Source: Hyphomicrobium_A sp963776675
Lineage (GTDB): Bacteria; Pseudomonadota; Alphaproteobacteria; Rhizobiales; Hyphomicrobiaceae
Reading direction: 5' to 3'
DNA: 64,000 bases
Assembly: GCA_963776675.1 (NCBI GenBank)
Contig: CAVZNR010000006.1
Location: 1 to 64,000, forward strand
The notes under the pieces were generated by a model, which did not search any database, was not told the origin of the DNA, and saw nothing but the letters and a program-made list of their open reading frames with translations. The stretch's first letter is position 1. Every line of letters begins with the position of its first letter. The position numbers and the translations under genes were made by a program. Below are positions 8,991 to 19,068 of this stretch, one piece after another.

Positions 8991-9950
8991 CTACGGCGCG
9001 GCGGGGCGGGCGGCGAAGCGAACGGCCAGCCCGCTCACCACCTGATGGCTGATGATCTCGGTGTCGATGTGCCCGCCCGCGGGCGCCTCGCCGTTGATCC
9101 AGCGCTGGAGCTGCCGCCACAGGTCGGCGCCGAGCCAGCTTCCCTCCATCTGCGACAGCGGCGCGTCGTACTGGCCGTAGGTGAACTTGTATTCCACGAA
9201 GAACGACATGCGCGCTAAGCGCACCTCGATGCCGAACAGTGCCTGACCGGCGGGACCGGCGAAGTTGTACTCGTAGGTACGCGGGTGTCCCGGCGCCGCG
9301 AGCCCGACCTCGGTGTGGGGCAGCAGCGCGCCGGCGCCGAGGCCGACGTAGGGGCTCACCCGCGGCCCGATCGACGGCAGCCGCAGCAGGCCGGTGAGCA
9401 GCAGCATGTTGTGGCCGTGCGAGAACTCCATCTTCCGCACGATGTCCTTGATGCGCGTGCGGGCGGGGAGCTCCTTGCCGTCGAGGTGGCCGGAGAACGA
9501 TGCCTCTTCGTCCCGATCGGCTATCGCCTTGGAGTGAATGAAGTCGACCATGAATCCGGTCTTGCCGCCGGTGAACCACTGCGCAACGCGGGCGCCGTAA
9601 TAGATCGGGTTGTGGAAGGGTTCGGCGCGCCAGTGGACGGGATCGATGGTGAAGTCCTCGGCCCCGTCTTTGTGAATGCGCACCGCGCTCGGGTAGGTGT
9701 AGGGCGCGCCGCCGTAGGCGCCGACCATGGTCTCGCGCGTGGGCAGCGTGCTGCTCGCCGATCCGGACCCGTCGCGCTCGGCGCGGCTCGGCTCGGACGG
9801 CAGCGCGCTCTGCTCCAGCACGTTGGAGGCGGCCAATGCGGTGATGAGGCCGGCGGCTGCGAGCGCGGAGAGCTTGTCGAGGAGTTTGGCGTGGTCGCGC
9901 ACCTCGTGCGCACCCGTCCAGCCGAACGTGAGGATGCCCGTCATCGACAC
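8991..9950 (-). CDS. Outer-membrane beta-barrel, lipid A oxidase (LpxQ)-like
   Basis: A 319-residue product with an N-terminal hydrophobic segment (about 27-45, LSALAAAGLITALAASNVL) and a beta-barrel-like body of alternating strands: GAYGGAPYTYPSAVRI, FHNPIYYGARVAQWF, GFMVDFIHSKAIAD, RVSPYVGLGAGALLPH, MSFFVEYKFTYGQYDAPL. The order of these elements resembles rhizobial LpxQ, an outer-membrane oxidase that converts the proximal glucosamine of lipid A to 2-aminogluconate. A generic OmpW/OmpA-like porin is the alternative. The start is a GTG at 9950 with GGGGGA 6 bases upstream; an ATG at 9944 is also possible. Assignment is by pattern recall, so moderate. Confidence 0.5.
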   Translation of the reverse strand: MSMTGILTFGWTGAHEVRDHAKLLDKLSALAAAGLITALAASNVLEQSALPSEPSRAERDGSGSASSTLPTRETMVGAYGGAPYTYPSAVRIHKDGAEDFTIDPVHWRAEPFHNPIYYGARVAQWFTGGKTGFMVDFIHSKAIADRDEEASFSGHLDGKELPARTRIKDIVRKMEFSHGHNMLLLTGLLRLPSIGPRVSPYVGLGAGALLPHTEVGLAAPGHPRTYEYNFAGPAGQALFGIEVRLARMSFFVEYKFTYGQYDAPLSQMEGSWLGADLWRQLQRWINGEAPAGGHIDTEIISHQVVSGLAVRFAARPAAP

Positions 9951-10097
9951 GATTGTTCCCCCAATGCTCTTATTTGATCTGGATCAACGAGATAGCCTGC
10001 CGAGCTTGGCCGGCAAAATAGGCCAGCCAAGGGCCGACAACAAATCACGATGAACGTCGCACCCATGTGCCGCGTTGACGCGGCTTCAGGCCACACT

Positions 10098-11168
10098 TTA
10101 GGAGGGCGCGCGCGGGCCGGCCAGGCGTTCGAGCATGCGCTGGACCGCGACGATCTGCGTCCCGTTGCGCGTGAGGTAGTCGCGCCCCGTATAGCCCCAC
10201 CAGTCCCAGCAGCCCTGCGGGTTGAGCGGCGTGGTGGCGGTCTGCGGGAACAGCACAATGAGGTTGTTGGTGTCCGCCCAGCGGGCAAACCCGGTATCGT
10301 GGGCGAACCCTTCGCCCACGAACGTGCGGTTCTGCCCGCAGCCGTGGAAAGCGATGTGCACGCGGCAGTCGCCGGCTTGGCTGCACGCCTTCGGCACGTA
10401 GGCGATGCCGCGGTCGCTCAGGCCGTGGTTGGCGAGGTCGGCCGTGAACGGGCTCTGATCGAAGAGCATGAACGTGCCGGTCGCCGTGTCGGCGCGCGGA
10501 TTGAGCGACCCGTAGATCTGCTTGAGAATGGCGCCGGCCTGATCGTAGTCGCAATCGACGATGTAGGGCTTGCCCGTGTAATCGCAGGCGGGGCCTTTGT
10601 CCTCGGTGACGAAGCCGTGGCCCGCCGGCAGGTTCGAGACGTACTCGATCTGCGCGTCGGGCACGCCCACAACCTCGTAGAACTTGCGCGCGGCATCGAC
10701 GATGGGCGGCACCACCGTGTGGTCGTCCTTGCCGGAAAAGAGATAGATGCGATCGGCCTTGATCTTGTCGACCGGATCGATGCGGCCATGCTCGGCCAGC
10801 CGCCCGGCACGATCTGCGAGCTGTTGAGGGTTGGGCACGCCGAACGCCTCCAGCGCATTGAGCATGCATCCGTTGATGGCCTTCGTGAGGTTGAGCAGCG
10901 CGGTGCCCGGACCGGGGATGACGTCGGCGTAGAGGCTTTCGGCGCAGCCGTAGGGTCCTCCCGCGACGATGCCGGCGCCGACCACCTCGTCGGAGTGGGC
11001 CACTTCAAACTGTCCGGCCATGTAGGCGCCCGACGAGACGCCGGAGACAGACGTTTTCTCCAGATCGGCGCCGAGTGCGGGCAGCTCGGTTGCCGTGTCG
11101 CCGCCGCAGCCCGCGAGCAGGCCGGCGAGCGCCAGCATGGCGGCCGCGATGCGAGAACGTTGTTTCAT
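10098..11168 (-). CDS. PHB depolymerase-like alpha/beta-hydrolase lipoprotein
   Basis: A 356-residue exported hydrolase. The signal sequence ends in a lipobox (LLAGC, Cys21), so the enzyme is probably anchored to a membrane facing the periplasm or outside. The lipase box GVSSG follows at once (nucleophile Ser45 in SGVSSGAYMAGQ), with AGGPYGCAES, a PAGHGF loop, and a downstream AFHGCGQN motif, all as in the poly(3-hydroxybutyrate) depolymerase family with the serine near the N-terminus. Many cysteines suggest disulfides. Likely substrate is PHB or short oligomers; other esters are possible. It lies 78 bases downstream of pbpC on the same strand. Confidence 0.7.
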   Translation of the reverse strand: MKQRSRIAAAMLALAGLLAGCGGDTATELPALGADLEKTSVSGVSSGAYMAGQFEVAHSDEVVGAGIVAGGPYGCAESLYADVIPGPGTALLNLTKAINGCMLNALEAFGVPNPQQLADRAGRLAEHGRIDPVDKIKADRIYLFSGKDDHTVVPPIVDAARKFYEVVGVPDAQIEYVSNLPAGHGFVTEDKGPACDYTGKPYIVDCDYDQAGAILKQIYGSLNPRADTATGTFMLFDQSPFTADLANHGLSDRGIAYVPKACSQAGDCRVHIAFHGCGQNRTFVGEGFAHDTGFARWADTNNLIVLFPQTATTPLNPQGCWDWWGYTGRDYLTRNGTQIVAVQRMLERLAGPRAPS

Positions 11169-11246
11169 CTTGTTCTGGCTCGTTCCGGGGGCTGCATGGA
11201 ATCGGCAGATTAGCCCTTATGCCGATGGCCCGCCATTGCCGCGCGG

Positions 11247-13427
11247 CTACCGCAGACGCACCGTCACGCGGTCAACGCGGCCCTTGGCGTCGATCACCGA
11301 CAGCTTGACGAAGCCGGGACCCTCGGGCTTCCAGAATACCTGGCGTGCCCGCGGGTCGGAGGAGATTGGCGCGCCGTCGACGAGCCAGGTGAGCGGCAGC
11401 ACGCCGCCGCTCGCCTTCAATTGAACAGGAGAATCCTCCTCGGTCTCGACTTCGGCCCGGTCGGGCGGGAACGCGATTGCGACGCGCGGCTCGAGGAACA
11501 GACCTTGGGCGATGTCGGTGCCGCCTTCGCGGAACCGCTTCAACGGCGGCGGCAGGTCGGAGCCGGTGGCGCGGACGACTCCGGCGGGCGCCGGCGGCAG
11601 GGGTTTGCGCCTCATGCCGAGACGGGCGAAAGCGTCGAACAGGATGGGAGCGGCCGCGAGCCGGCCGACAAGACCGGGCGTCGAGGCGCCGTCGGGGCGT
11701 CCCACCCACACCGCGATCGTATATTTCCCGTCGTAGCCGACCGCCCAGGCGTCGCGATAGCCGTAGGAGGTGCCGGTCTTGTAGGCGAAGCGCCCGCCCT
11801 TGGCATTCAGCGGCGGGGGCGCATCCTTGAGGATGTCGGTCACGTACCAGGCGGCGATGGGCGACAGGACCTGCTTGGCGGCGGCCGCATGTTTCCCGTG
11901 AAGCAATGCGCGGAGCACCTCTTGGCCCGCGCTTTCGCCCTGGCGGTGGGTGAGGACAACCGCATCGCCGCCATTGGCGAGGCTCGAATAAAGCGTGGCG
12001 AGGTCGTGCAGCGTCAGGCCGACGCCGCCGAGCGCCATCGCCAGCGTGGGCGCGGTTCCATCGGGGAATTGCGGCTCGACGCCGATGCTGCGGAAGCGGC
12101 TGGCGAGCCTGCCGGGGCCGATGGCGGCAAGGACCTTGACCGCCGGGATATTGAGCGATTGCGCCAGTGCATCGCGGATTTTCACCGTGCCATGGTAGCT
12201 TTCATCGAAGTTTTTCGGCGCGTAGGAGCCGAAGCGCGCCGCGCGGTCCTCGATCAGCGTCTCCGGGTGGGCGATCCCGGCATCGAAAGCGAGGCCGTAG
12301 ATGAACGGCTTCAAGGTGGAGCCCGGTGAGCGCACGGCCCGCGTCATGTCGATGGCGCCGAGGCGGTCGTCGTCGAGATAGCCGGCCGATCCCACGTGCG
12401 CGATCACCTCCCCGGTCGTGTGGTCGACGGCGAGGATGGCCGCCGACAGCTTCTGCCCCAGAAGCTTGGTTTGCTCCTCGGCGAGGTGCTCCAGCGCCAT
12501 CTGCAGGTCGCGGTCGATGGTGAGCCGGTGCACGCTTCTGATCGGATCGGCGATCACTTCCGATTCGGATAGGTGGGGCGCGATCTTCGGAAAGGCGAGG
12601 CGCTTGTTCGGCACCGGCTCGAGCCGCGCGCGGTCGGCTTCCGCCTGCGAGATCACGCCGGCATCGACCATGCGCTCGAGCACGTAGTTGCGGGCAGCAA
12701 GCGCCGCCTTCGGATTGCGATCGGGACGCCGCACCTCGGGCGATTGCGGCAGCGCCACGAGGAGAGCGGCCTGGGCGACCGACAGGTGCCGCGGCTCTTT
12801 TCCGAAGTAGGCGAGCGATGCGGCGCGTACGCCTTCGATGTTGCCGCCGAACGGGGCAAGGCGCAGGTACAGCTTGAGAATGTCGTGCTTCGACAGGTGC
12901 CGCTCGAGCTGCAGCGCGCCGACGATCTGGCGCAACTTGGCGCGTCCGGAACGCTGGTAGTTGCCTTCGATCAGGCGCGCCACCTGCATGGTCAGCGTCG
13001 AGCCGCCCGATACGATGTGGCCGTAGCGCACGAACTGCCCGGCCGCACGGATGAACGCGCCGATATCGACGCCCGGATGCGAGTAGAAGCTGCTGTCCTC
13101 GAAAGCCATCAGCATGGCGAGATAGCGTGGGTCGACGTCTTTGGGATCGACCGGGAGCCGCCAGCGGCCTTCCGGCGTGGTAAAGGCGCGCAACAGGCGC
13201 CCGTCGTGGTCCAGCACGATGGTGGAGACGCGCCGCGCCTCTTTGAGATCCGGGTCGCCCAGATACACGGCTGTAGCGTAGAGGGCGCCGCCACCGACGG
13301 TCACGGCGAGGACGATCGAGCCGAGGAAAACGACGACAGGCCGCCGCCACCGCCGCCATACCGCGACGACGCGCTCGGTGGGGAGAGAGACAGAAGGAAT
13401 GGTCTGGAACAAGCGCTCTACCATCAT
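11247..13427 (-). CDS. pbpC: Penicillin-binding protein 1C
   Basis: Bifunctional class A PBP of the 1C type, 726 residues, inner membrane with a periplasmic body. One N-terminal TM (about 31-53). GT51 transglycosylase domain with catalytic Glu110 in FEDSSFYSHPGVD and the GGSTLTMQVARL motif. Transpeptidase domain with SPGSTLKPF (SxxK, near residue 370), SLN (QSLNIPAVK) and KTGTS near 549. A C-terminal beta domain (about 645-726, IAFPPDRAEVE onward) fits the BiPBP_C domain of PBP1C. It lies directly downstream of the alpha-2-macroglobulin gene on the same strand, the usual pairing: PBP1C is thought to repair peptidoglycan where A2M traps a protease. Confidence 0.94.
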   Translation of the reverse strand: MMVERLFQTIPSVSLPTERVVAVWRRWRRPVVVFLGSIVLAVTVGGGALYATAVYLGDPDLKEARRVSTIVLDHDGRLLRAFTTPEGRWRLPVDPKDVDPRYLAMLMAFEDSSFYSHPGVDIGAFIRAAGQFVRYGHIVSGGSTLTMQVARLIEGNYQRSGRAKLRQIVGALQLERHLSKHDILKLYLRLAPFGGNIEGVRAASLAYFGKEPRHLSVAQAALLVALPQSPEVRRPDRNPKAALAARNYVLERMVDAGVISQAEADRARLEPVPNKRLAFPKIAPHLSESEVIADPIRSVHRLTIDRDLQMALEHLAEEQTKLLGQKLSAAILAVDHTTGEVIAHVGSAGYLDDDRLGAIDMTRAVRSPGSTLKPFIYGLAFDAGIAHPETLIEDRAARFGSYAPKNFDESYHGTVKIRDALAQSLNIPAVKVLAAIGPGRLASRFRSIGVEPQFPDGTAPTLAMALGGVGLTLHDLATLYSSLANGGDAVVLTHRQGESAGQEVLRALLHGKHAAAAKQVLSPIAAWYVTDILKDAPPPLNAKGGRFAYKTGTSYGYRDAWAVGYDGKYTIAVWVGRPDGASTPGLVGRLAAAPILFDAFARLGMRRKPLPPAPAGVVRATGSDLPPPLKRFREGGTDIAQGLFLEPRVAIAFPPDRAEVETEEDSPVQLKASGGVLPLTWLVDGAPISSDPRARQVFWKPEGPGFVKLSVIDAKGRVDRVTVRLR

Positions 13428-13517
13428 GTCGTTCGGTCAGTGTTGCGGCATCACGTTAACGTCCTGCGAATTCATTGCCCACATGAGCGTCCTTCCTAGC
13501 CCTTCCCCACCCCGAAA

Positions 13518-13543
13518 GCCCCTCCGCCAATAGGCGCAGGGGC
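13518..13543. terminator. Hairpin between the A2M gene and pbpC
   Basis: GCCCCT-CGCC and GGCG-AGGGGC form an 11-pair stem with one C/C mismatch and an AATA loop. It lies between the A2M stop (13566) and the pbpC start (13427), on the transcript reading toward pbpC. There is no T-run, so it may reduce read-through or stabilise an RNA end rather than terminate fully. Confidence 0.4.
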
Positions 13544-13565
13544 GTTAGGGGTAGGTCTAGCGCCT

Positions 13566-16500
13566 TCAATCCGCCGGCGTGACGGTCAGGGTGCCGGCCC
13601 CGGTGCGCGCGTAGCGCTGCGGGCGGTACATGTCCTCAACCGTCGCTGCCGGGTGCACGAAGGTGCCCGGTGTCACCGCACGCACCACATAGGCAACCGT
13701 CGCCGAGGCGGCGGGTTCCTTGGCCTGCGTCGTGCCGTCGGGCGTGCTCTCGGTATTGGCACTCTGCACTTTGGTGCCGGTGAAGTTGAAGGCTGCGACA
13801 AAGCGGTCGTCGCGGAACTCGGAGTGCTCGGGCCGCGCGGTCGCGTTAAGCCAGGCCAGCGACTTGATGTCGCCGCCGTCGACGATGCGCGGATTCTCGA
13901 TCTCGAAGCCCGCCGGCAGGTGATCGACGAGCAGCACGCGACCGCCCGCATCCTGCGCCTCGACCTTAACGACCGCCACGAAGCGCTCGTTCTGCTTGAC
14001 GGTGGCCGTGCCGCCGCTGGCGCTGGCAAGCTCCACGGGCGTGCCGTCGAGCGCATAGAAGCTACGCTCGATGGTGAAGCCTTTGGAGGCCGCCGGCTCA
14101 GGCGTGAGTGCGGCGCCGATGACGGTGACGACGGCATCCACGGCCGTGTCGCCTTCGTTGGCGACGGTCAGCGGCGCCTTGGAAAGCGCGTCCGCTGCAA
14201 TCGACCGCATCACCGAGCCGACGACGGGTGCGCCGTTGACGACGAGCTTCGCCGTCTTCGCCTGCTCGGTGAGCGCATTGGCCGCCAGCAACATCCACGC
14301 CTGCTCCTGGGTGGAGGTGTAGTCGCGGCCGAGATACGCCTTCGAGATCACGTTGACGAGCTTGGGTGCTTCGACCGTGGTCATCTTGGTCTCGGTCGCG
14401 AGCGTGACCAGCGCGGCGCTGTCGCGCAGGTCCGAGCCGTAATCGGCGCGATAGCTATAGGCGCCGGTCGGCTCCTCATCGAGGTTGGAAAGCGCCGTGG
14501 CAAAGGCGTGCTCCGCCCGCGTCTTGTCGCCCATCATGGCGAGTGCCGCGCCGAGCTGAGCCTGCGCCAGGGGCGAGGAGAAGCGGTCGATGCGCGTATC
14601 GGCGTAGTAGCGCAGCTCGCCGATCGGCGCCCGGCCGTTGCGCGCGAGCACATAGAGGGCATACGCGCGGTCCTCGCCGCCCTTCTCGAAGTCCTCCGCG
14701 TAGGCGATGAAGTTCGCCAAGCGGTCGAGCGCTTGGCCGAAGCCTTGCGGGTTCACCGCGAAGCCCTGCTCCTTGGCGCGCGTCAGGAAGTCGGTGACGT
14801 AGCCGGTGAGCCAGAGATCGCCGTTGCCGGGGCCCCAGACACCGAAAGCGCCCGAGCCGTCCTGCATGTCGAACACGTGGTCGATGGCGGCCTGCACGCG
14901 CTCTTTCAGCGCCTTGTCCTGTGCCAGCCCAACATCACCCGAGAGTGCGTTGGCATAAAGGAGCGGCAGGGCGCGGCTCACCGTCTGCTCGGCGCAACCG
15001 TAGGGGTAGCGGTCGAGCGCGGTCAGCAGCCCCGGCACGTCGAGCGTCGCGGTCGGGCCGACGCTCAGGTTGATGCGCGTGCGGCTGGGGATGAGGTCGT
15101 GAACCAGATCGGGGGACAGCGTGATGCTGCCGCCGCCGGGTTTGAGCGAAGCCACCGTCGTGCGCTTGATGTCGCCCGCGGGCGGCTTCACGTCGAAGGT
15201 GAGCTGACGCGCCACGTCGATGCCGTCCGGGCCGGTGACGTGGATGTCGTAGGTGAGCTCGCCCACGGCCTTAGGCTTGATGGCGACGTGCTCGGAGCGG
15301 CGCTCGCCTTCCTTCAGGTCGAGCGTGCCGTTGTGCACGTCCGCGCTGCCATCCGCGATCTTGAGCGTGTAGGCGGCAGCGGGGCCTTCGACGTTGTGCA
15401 CGGCGATGTCGAGGCGCGCCTCGTCGCCGAGCGTCAGGAAGCGCGGACCAGATGCGGTCAACGCCACCTTGTCGCGCACGATCACGTCTTTGGCCGCATG
15501 CCCGAGCTTGCCGGCGCTCCAGGCGACCGCCATGACGCGCACAGTTCCGTTGAAGTCGGGCAAATCGAAATCGACTTTTGCTGTGCCATCGGCCCCGACG
15601 GTGACAATGCCCGAATAGAGCGCGACGGTTTCCTCCACGGGCGGGTTGCCCTGCAGGCCGGCAGCGCCGGCGTCGCCGCCTGAGCGCAAGGTTCCGCGGT
15701 CGGCGCGCATGCCGTCGATCAGGCGACCATAAAAGTCGCGGATCTCGAGCCCCATGCGCCGCTGGGCGTAGAACCAGCCTTCGGGTGCGGGCGTTTGGAA
15801 CCGCGTCAGGTTGAGGATGCCGAGGTCGACGGCCGCAACCGTGATGCGGGCTTCTTCTCCGGCGTCGAGACCGGAGACCTTGACCGGCACGGTGAGCGTG
15901 GTGCCGGACTTGATCTTCTCGGGCGCATCGAGTGCGACGTCGAGCGTATTGGCCGACTGGTCGAGACCGATCCAGGCGACGCCGATGGCGCGCGACGGCA
16001 TGCGCTTCAGGGATTCGTCCATCGGCCGGTAGAGCATGGCGGTGACGTAGGCGCCCGGGCCCCAGTTGGAGCCGACGGGTACATCGACCTCGCCGCCGCC
16101 GTCTGCGATCTCGGCTTCCTGCATCGACAGCAGCCCGCCGGACACCACGGCAACCAGTGCCTTGCCGCCCTTCTTGGTGGCGATGCGCAATTTGGCGGCA
16201 TCGCCCGGCTTGTAGCTGGCGCGGTCGAGCGCGACGTCGAGGATCTCAGGGCTGTCCGCCTCGTCCGCGGTCGAGTACCAGCCGGCGTTGAAGGTGATGC
16301 TCGCCGCCGGGCCGCTCGGATCGGCGCTCGTGACCTCGAGCTTGTAGCGGCCGTAGCTGACGCGCGCGGCAATCTTGGCAAGCTCGCCCTGCGCGGTGGC
16401 GGCGATGGTGCCATCCGCAACCTTGCGGGTGAGCGTTACGGCCTCGTAGTACCACTGCCCGTCGCGGCGGTACCACTGCCAGTTGGTATCGAGGCGCTGA

Positions 16501-18848
16501 AGCTGCCAGGTGAGATCCGGCGCGGCAATGCGCTGGCCGTTGCCGTCGAGCTCGACGACCTCGAACTCCGCCGTCTGGTTGTCGTCGAGGTCAGAGCCCT
16601 TGAACAGCGACTTGATGCCGATGCGGGCTTCTTTCAGGTCGACCGGAATGGTGACGCTGCGCTCGATCGTGCGCCCGCCTGCCTCACGCAGGCGCAGCAC
16701 AACGTTGGCCTCCAGCGGCTTGGCGGTGTGGGGGATCTGCGGGAGCGTCACGGCGATCTCGGCGTTGCCTTGGGCATCCGTCGTCGCTTCCGCGTCGAGC
16801 GGCTTGCGCACGGGATCGACGCCCTCGTCCGCTTGTCCGAACTGGAAGCCGGCAAAGCCCTCGACGTCCTTGTTGGACGGCTTGACGATGATGTCGCCTT
16901 CGATGGCAAGGCCCTCGGCCGGCGGCCCGTAGAGATAGCGGCCCGCGGCCTTGATGGTCGCGGTCTCGCCCGGCGTCAGCGCGGCAACGGGCGGCTCGAG
17001 CTTGAGGTCGAGGCGCTCAGGCACGAAGTCCTCGACCAGGAACGACACCTGCGTAAGCGGATCGCTGTTGGGGTCGGTGTGCAGCTTGGCGCGCCAGGTG
17101 CCCGTCATGGCGGAGGGCGGCAGGCCCAGAGTGAGCTCGCGTCCGCCCAGGCCCTTGTCGGTGAGCGTGTAGCGGCGGTGCTCGACGCCGTCCGGGCGCG
17201 TCACGATCAGCGTGACGGGGAGGGTCGCCGCCTTGCCGGCAGCATCGCGCAGCAGACCGGTAATATGCACCTCCTCGCCGGGGCGGTAGATGCCGCGCTC
17301 GGTGTAGAGGTAGCCGTCGAGCGGCCCGGGTGCCTCGCGGCCCTTGACGCCGCGGTCGGTCAGATCGAAGGCACCGGCGGTGAGATCGAGGAAGGCATAC
17401 TCACCGTCGTCGCTTTCGGCGACCAGCAGCGCCGGCTGCAGCCCGCCTTCGCCGCGCGACAGGCCGGACTCGAAGTGCGCATAGCCGTTGGCGTCGGATT
17501 TGGTAGTGCCCAGCACCTCGTTGTTGCGGGCGATGAGCTTCACGTTGACGGCGCCCGAAGGCTTGGCCTCGGCGAGCGAGCGCACGAAGGCGTGCACGCC
17601 GTCGTCACCGGAGAAGGCGGTGAGGCCGAGGTCGGAGACGATGAACCACTGCGTCGCCTCGGTATAGTAGGTCTCGCGCGACTTCTGCGTGGGCTTGGCG
17701 ATGGCGACGTAGACGCCGGGCTTCAAGGTGCCGATGGCGTCGGTGACGGGAAGCGCGGTCGTCACCTCCTCGTTGAGCTTCTGCGGCACGTCCATCGTGC
17801 CGGTGTAGACGCGCTCGCCGGTGCGCCGCTTGATGTTCTCTACCTCGTAGCTGGAGAGCTGGCGCTGGAAGTCGCCGCTGTCGAGCGTGCCCATGAGGCT
17901 GCGGTCGCCGATACGATAGACCTCGACCTCGACCTTGGAGGTGTTGACGGTGACAAGCGGAATGCCCTGCTGGCCGCGGCTGGGGAGGACGTAGCTCTTG
18001 CCCGAGAAGCGCACGAAGGGCTTGCGGTCGGGCACGTAGACGGCGATGTCGATCTGCTTTTTCAGGTTCTCGTCGACGTCGGAGGGCAGGCCGGCGCGCA
18101 AGCCGACCTCGTAGCGCTCGCCGTGGGCGAGGCCTTCAATGCAAAGCTGCGCGCCCTCGACCACGATGCTTTGGGGGTCCTTACCGTCGACCGAGACGTA
18201 TTTGGAGAAATCCACCTGCGCGCGTGACAGCGGTTCGGAGAACTGCAGGCAGAGCCGCGGGCTCGCGGTTTCCGATTCGGTCTTGTAGTCGGTCATGCGG
18301 AAGCCGTGCTCGGCGAGCAGCTTGTCGTAGAGCCGGTGCACGCTCGGGTCGTCGGAGAGCGCGAGGCTCGTCTTCAAAGCGTCGATGGCGGGGCGCCAGT
18401 AGGAGCGCCGCTGCAATGCGGCGGCGAGAACGATGAGGGCGTTCGCCTTCAATTGCGTTTCTTGCGCGCGCTGGTAGGCGAGGTAGGCCGCGCCCGAAGC
18501 ATTGACCGGAAAGTCGTAGCGCTCGTTGTACTTGTCGGGATCGGGTTGAATCGCGAGCAGCGCGCGCGCCAGCCCGAGCCAGGCGGCGGCATCGTTTGCG
18601 TCGGCGACGACGGCGCCGGCAAAGCTGCGCGAGGCGCCGCGCGGGTCGGCGGCAAGCATGCGCTCGCCCTCGGCGCGCAGGGCCGCTGCGTCGCGGCTGC
18701 CGAGCTGCCAGTTCGCCTTGAGATAGGTCTCGTAGCGTTCGGCGTCGGCCTCGACGTCGTGATGAGCGAAGGTCCGCTCTTGCGCCTGGGCAAGTGCGAC
18801 GGGGAACAGGAGAGCGAGTGCGAGGAAAACGTGCGCGAGATACCGCAT
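13566..18848 (-). CDS. Bacterial alpha-2-macroglobulin (YfhM-type)
   Basis: A 1760-residue periplasmic protease trap. I take the ATG at 18848, which has AAGGTGG 6-7 bases upstream and opens directly on a signal peptide (MRYLAHVFLALALLFPVALA); the frame runs 27 codons further but without signal or ribosome site. The series of macroglobulin beta domains is followed by the thioester motif CAEQ (Cys1285, in YPYGCAEQTVSRAL), so this is the thioester-bearing type able to bond attacking proteases covalently. The C-terminal thioester-domain helices and receptor-like domain are complete. There is no lipobox at the signal end (LAQAQE), unlike the E. coli lipoprotein. Paired with pbpC downstream. Confidence 0.93.
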   Translation of the reverse strand: MRYLAHVFLALALLFPVALAQAQERTFAHHDVEADAERYETYLKANWQLGSRDAAALRAEGERMLAADPRGASRSFAGAVVADANDAAAWLGLARALLAIQPDPDKYNERYDFPVNASGAAYLAYQRAQETQLKANALIVLAAALQRRSYWRPAIDALKTSLALSDDPSVHRLYDKLLAEHGFRMTDYKTESETASPRLCLQFSEPLSRAQVDFSKYVSVDGKDPQSIVVEGAQLCIEGLAHGERYEVGLRAGLPSDVDENLKKQIDIAVYVPDRKPFVRFSGKSYVLPSRGQQGIPLVTVNTSKVEVEVYRIGDRSLMGTLDSGDFQRQLSSYEVENIKRRTGERVYTGTMDVPQKLNEEVTTALPVTDAIGTLKPGVYVAIAKPTQKSRETYYTEATQWFIVSDLGLTAFSGDDGVHAFVRSLAEAKPSGAVNVKLIARNNEVLGTTKSDANGYAHFESGLSRGEGGLQPALLVAESDDGEYAFLDLTAGAFDLTDRGVKGREAPGPLDGYLYTERGIYRPGEEVHITGLLRDAAGKAATLPVTLIVTRPDGVEHRRYTLTDKGLGGRELTLGLPPSAMTGTWRAKLHTDPNSDPLTQVSFLVEDFVPERLDLKLEPPVAALTPGETATIKAAGRYLYGPPAEGLAIEGDIIVKPSNKDVEGFAGFQFGQADEGVDPVRKPLDAEATTDAQGNAEIAVTLPQIPHTAKPLEANVVLRLREAGGRTIERSVTIPVDLKEARIGIKSLFKGSDLDDNQTAEFEVVELDGNGQRIAAPDLTWQLQRLDTNWQWYRRDGQWYYEAVTLTRKVADGTIAATAQGELAKIAARVSYGRYKLEVTSADPSGPAASITFNAGWYSTADEADSPEILDVALDRASYKPGDAAKLRIATKKGGKALVAVVSGGLLSMQEAEIADGGGEVDVPVGSNWGPGAYVTAMLYRPMDESLKRMPSRAIGVAWIGLDQSANTLDVALDAPEKIKSGTTLTVPVKVSGLDAGEEARITVAAVDLGILNLTRFQTPAPEGWFYAQRRMGLEIRDFYGRLIDGMRADRGTLRSGGDAGAAGLQGNPPVEETVALYSGIVTVGADGTAKVDFDLPDFNGTVRVMAVAWSAGKLGHAAKDVIVRDKVALTASGPRFLTLGDEARLDIAVHNVEGPAAAYTLKIADGSADVHNGTLDLKEGERRSEHVAIKPKAVGELTYDIHVTGPDGIDVARQLTFDVKPPAGDIKRTTVASLKPGGGSITLSPDLVHDLIPSRTRINLSVGPTATLDVPGLLTALDRYPYGCAEQTVSRALPLLYANALSGDVGLAQDKALKERVQAAIDHVFDMQDGSGAFGVWGPGNGDLWLTGYVTDFLTRAKEQGFAVNPQGFGQALDRLANFIAYAEDFEKGGEDRAYALYVLARNGRAPIGELRYYADTRIDRFSSPLAQAQLGAALAMMGDKTRAEHAFATALSNLDEEPTGAYSYRADYGSDLRDSAALVTLATETKMTTVEAPKLVNVISKAYLGRDYTSTQEQAWMLLAANALTEQAKTAKLVVNGAPVVGSVMRSIAADALSKAPLTVANEGDTAVDAVVTVIGAALTPEPAASKGFTIERSFYALDGTPVELASASGGTATVKQNERFVAVVKVEAQDAGGRVLLVDHLPAGFEIENPRIVDGGDIKSLAWLNATARPEHSEFRDDRFVAAFNFTGTKVQSANTESTPDGTTQAKEPAASATVAYVVRAVTPGTFVHPAATVEDMYRPQRYARTGAGTLTVTPAD

Positions 18849-19006
18849 GGGGGGCCACCTTGGGGGGAAATGTGCCGAGCGATCCAAGCTCACTATGGAA
18901 GCCGGATCGATCATGGTGAACCCCATCACGGCCCAATGTCCGTACGGCGGCGATATCCGTTCAATTATCGGGAGTTCATGCGACTTGCGGCCTTATTCGC
19001 TTGCAT

Positions 19007-19036
19007 AAGAAAAGAGGCCGGTCACCGACCGGCCTC
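19007..19036 (-). terminator. Rho-independent terminator
   Basis: A perfect 10-pair stem, GAGGCCGGTC (19014-19023) and GACCGGCCTC (19027-19036), with a three-base loop. Read on the minus strand the stem is followed by TTTTCTT. It sits 33 bases after the stop of the gene ending at 19069 and separates that gene from the A2M gene. Confidence 0.88.
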
Positions 19037-19068
19037 CCTAGCGTTTGTCGATGCAGCAGAAGCCTTTG

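Noticed and set aside
15795..18227. An 810-codon plus-strand frame opposite the A2M gene
   Set aside because: Shadow of the A2M gene; Gly/Arg/Leu-rich with no recognisable domain.
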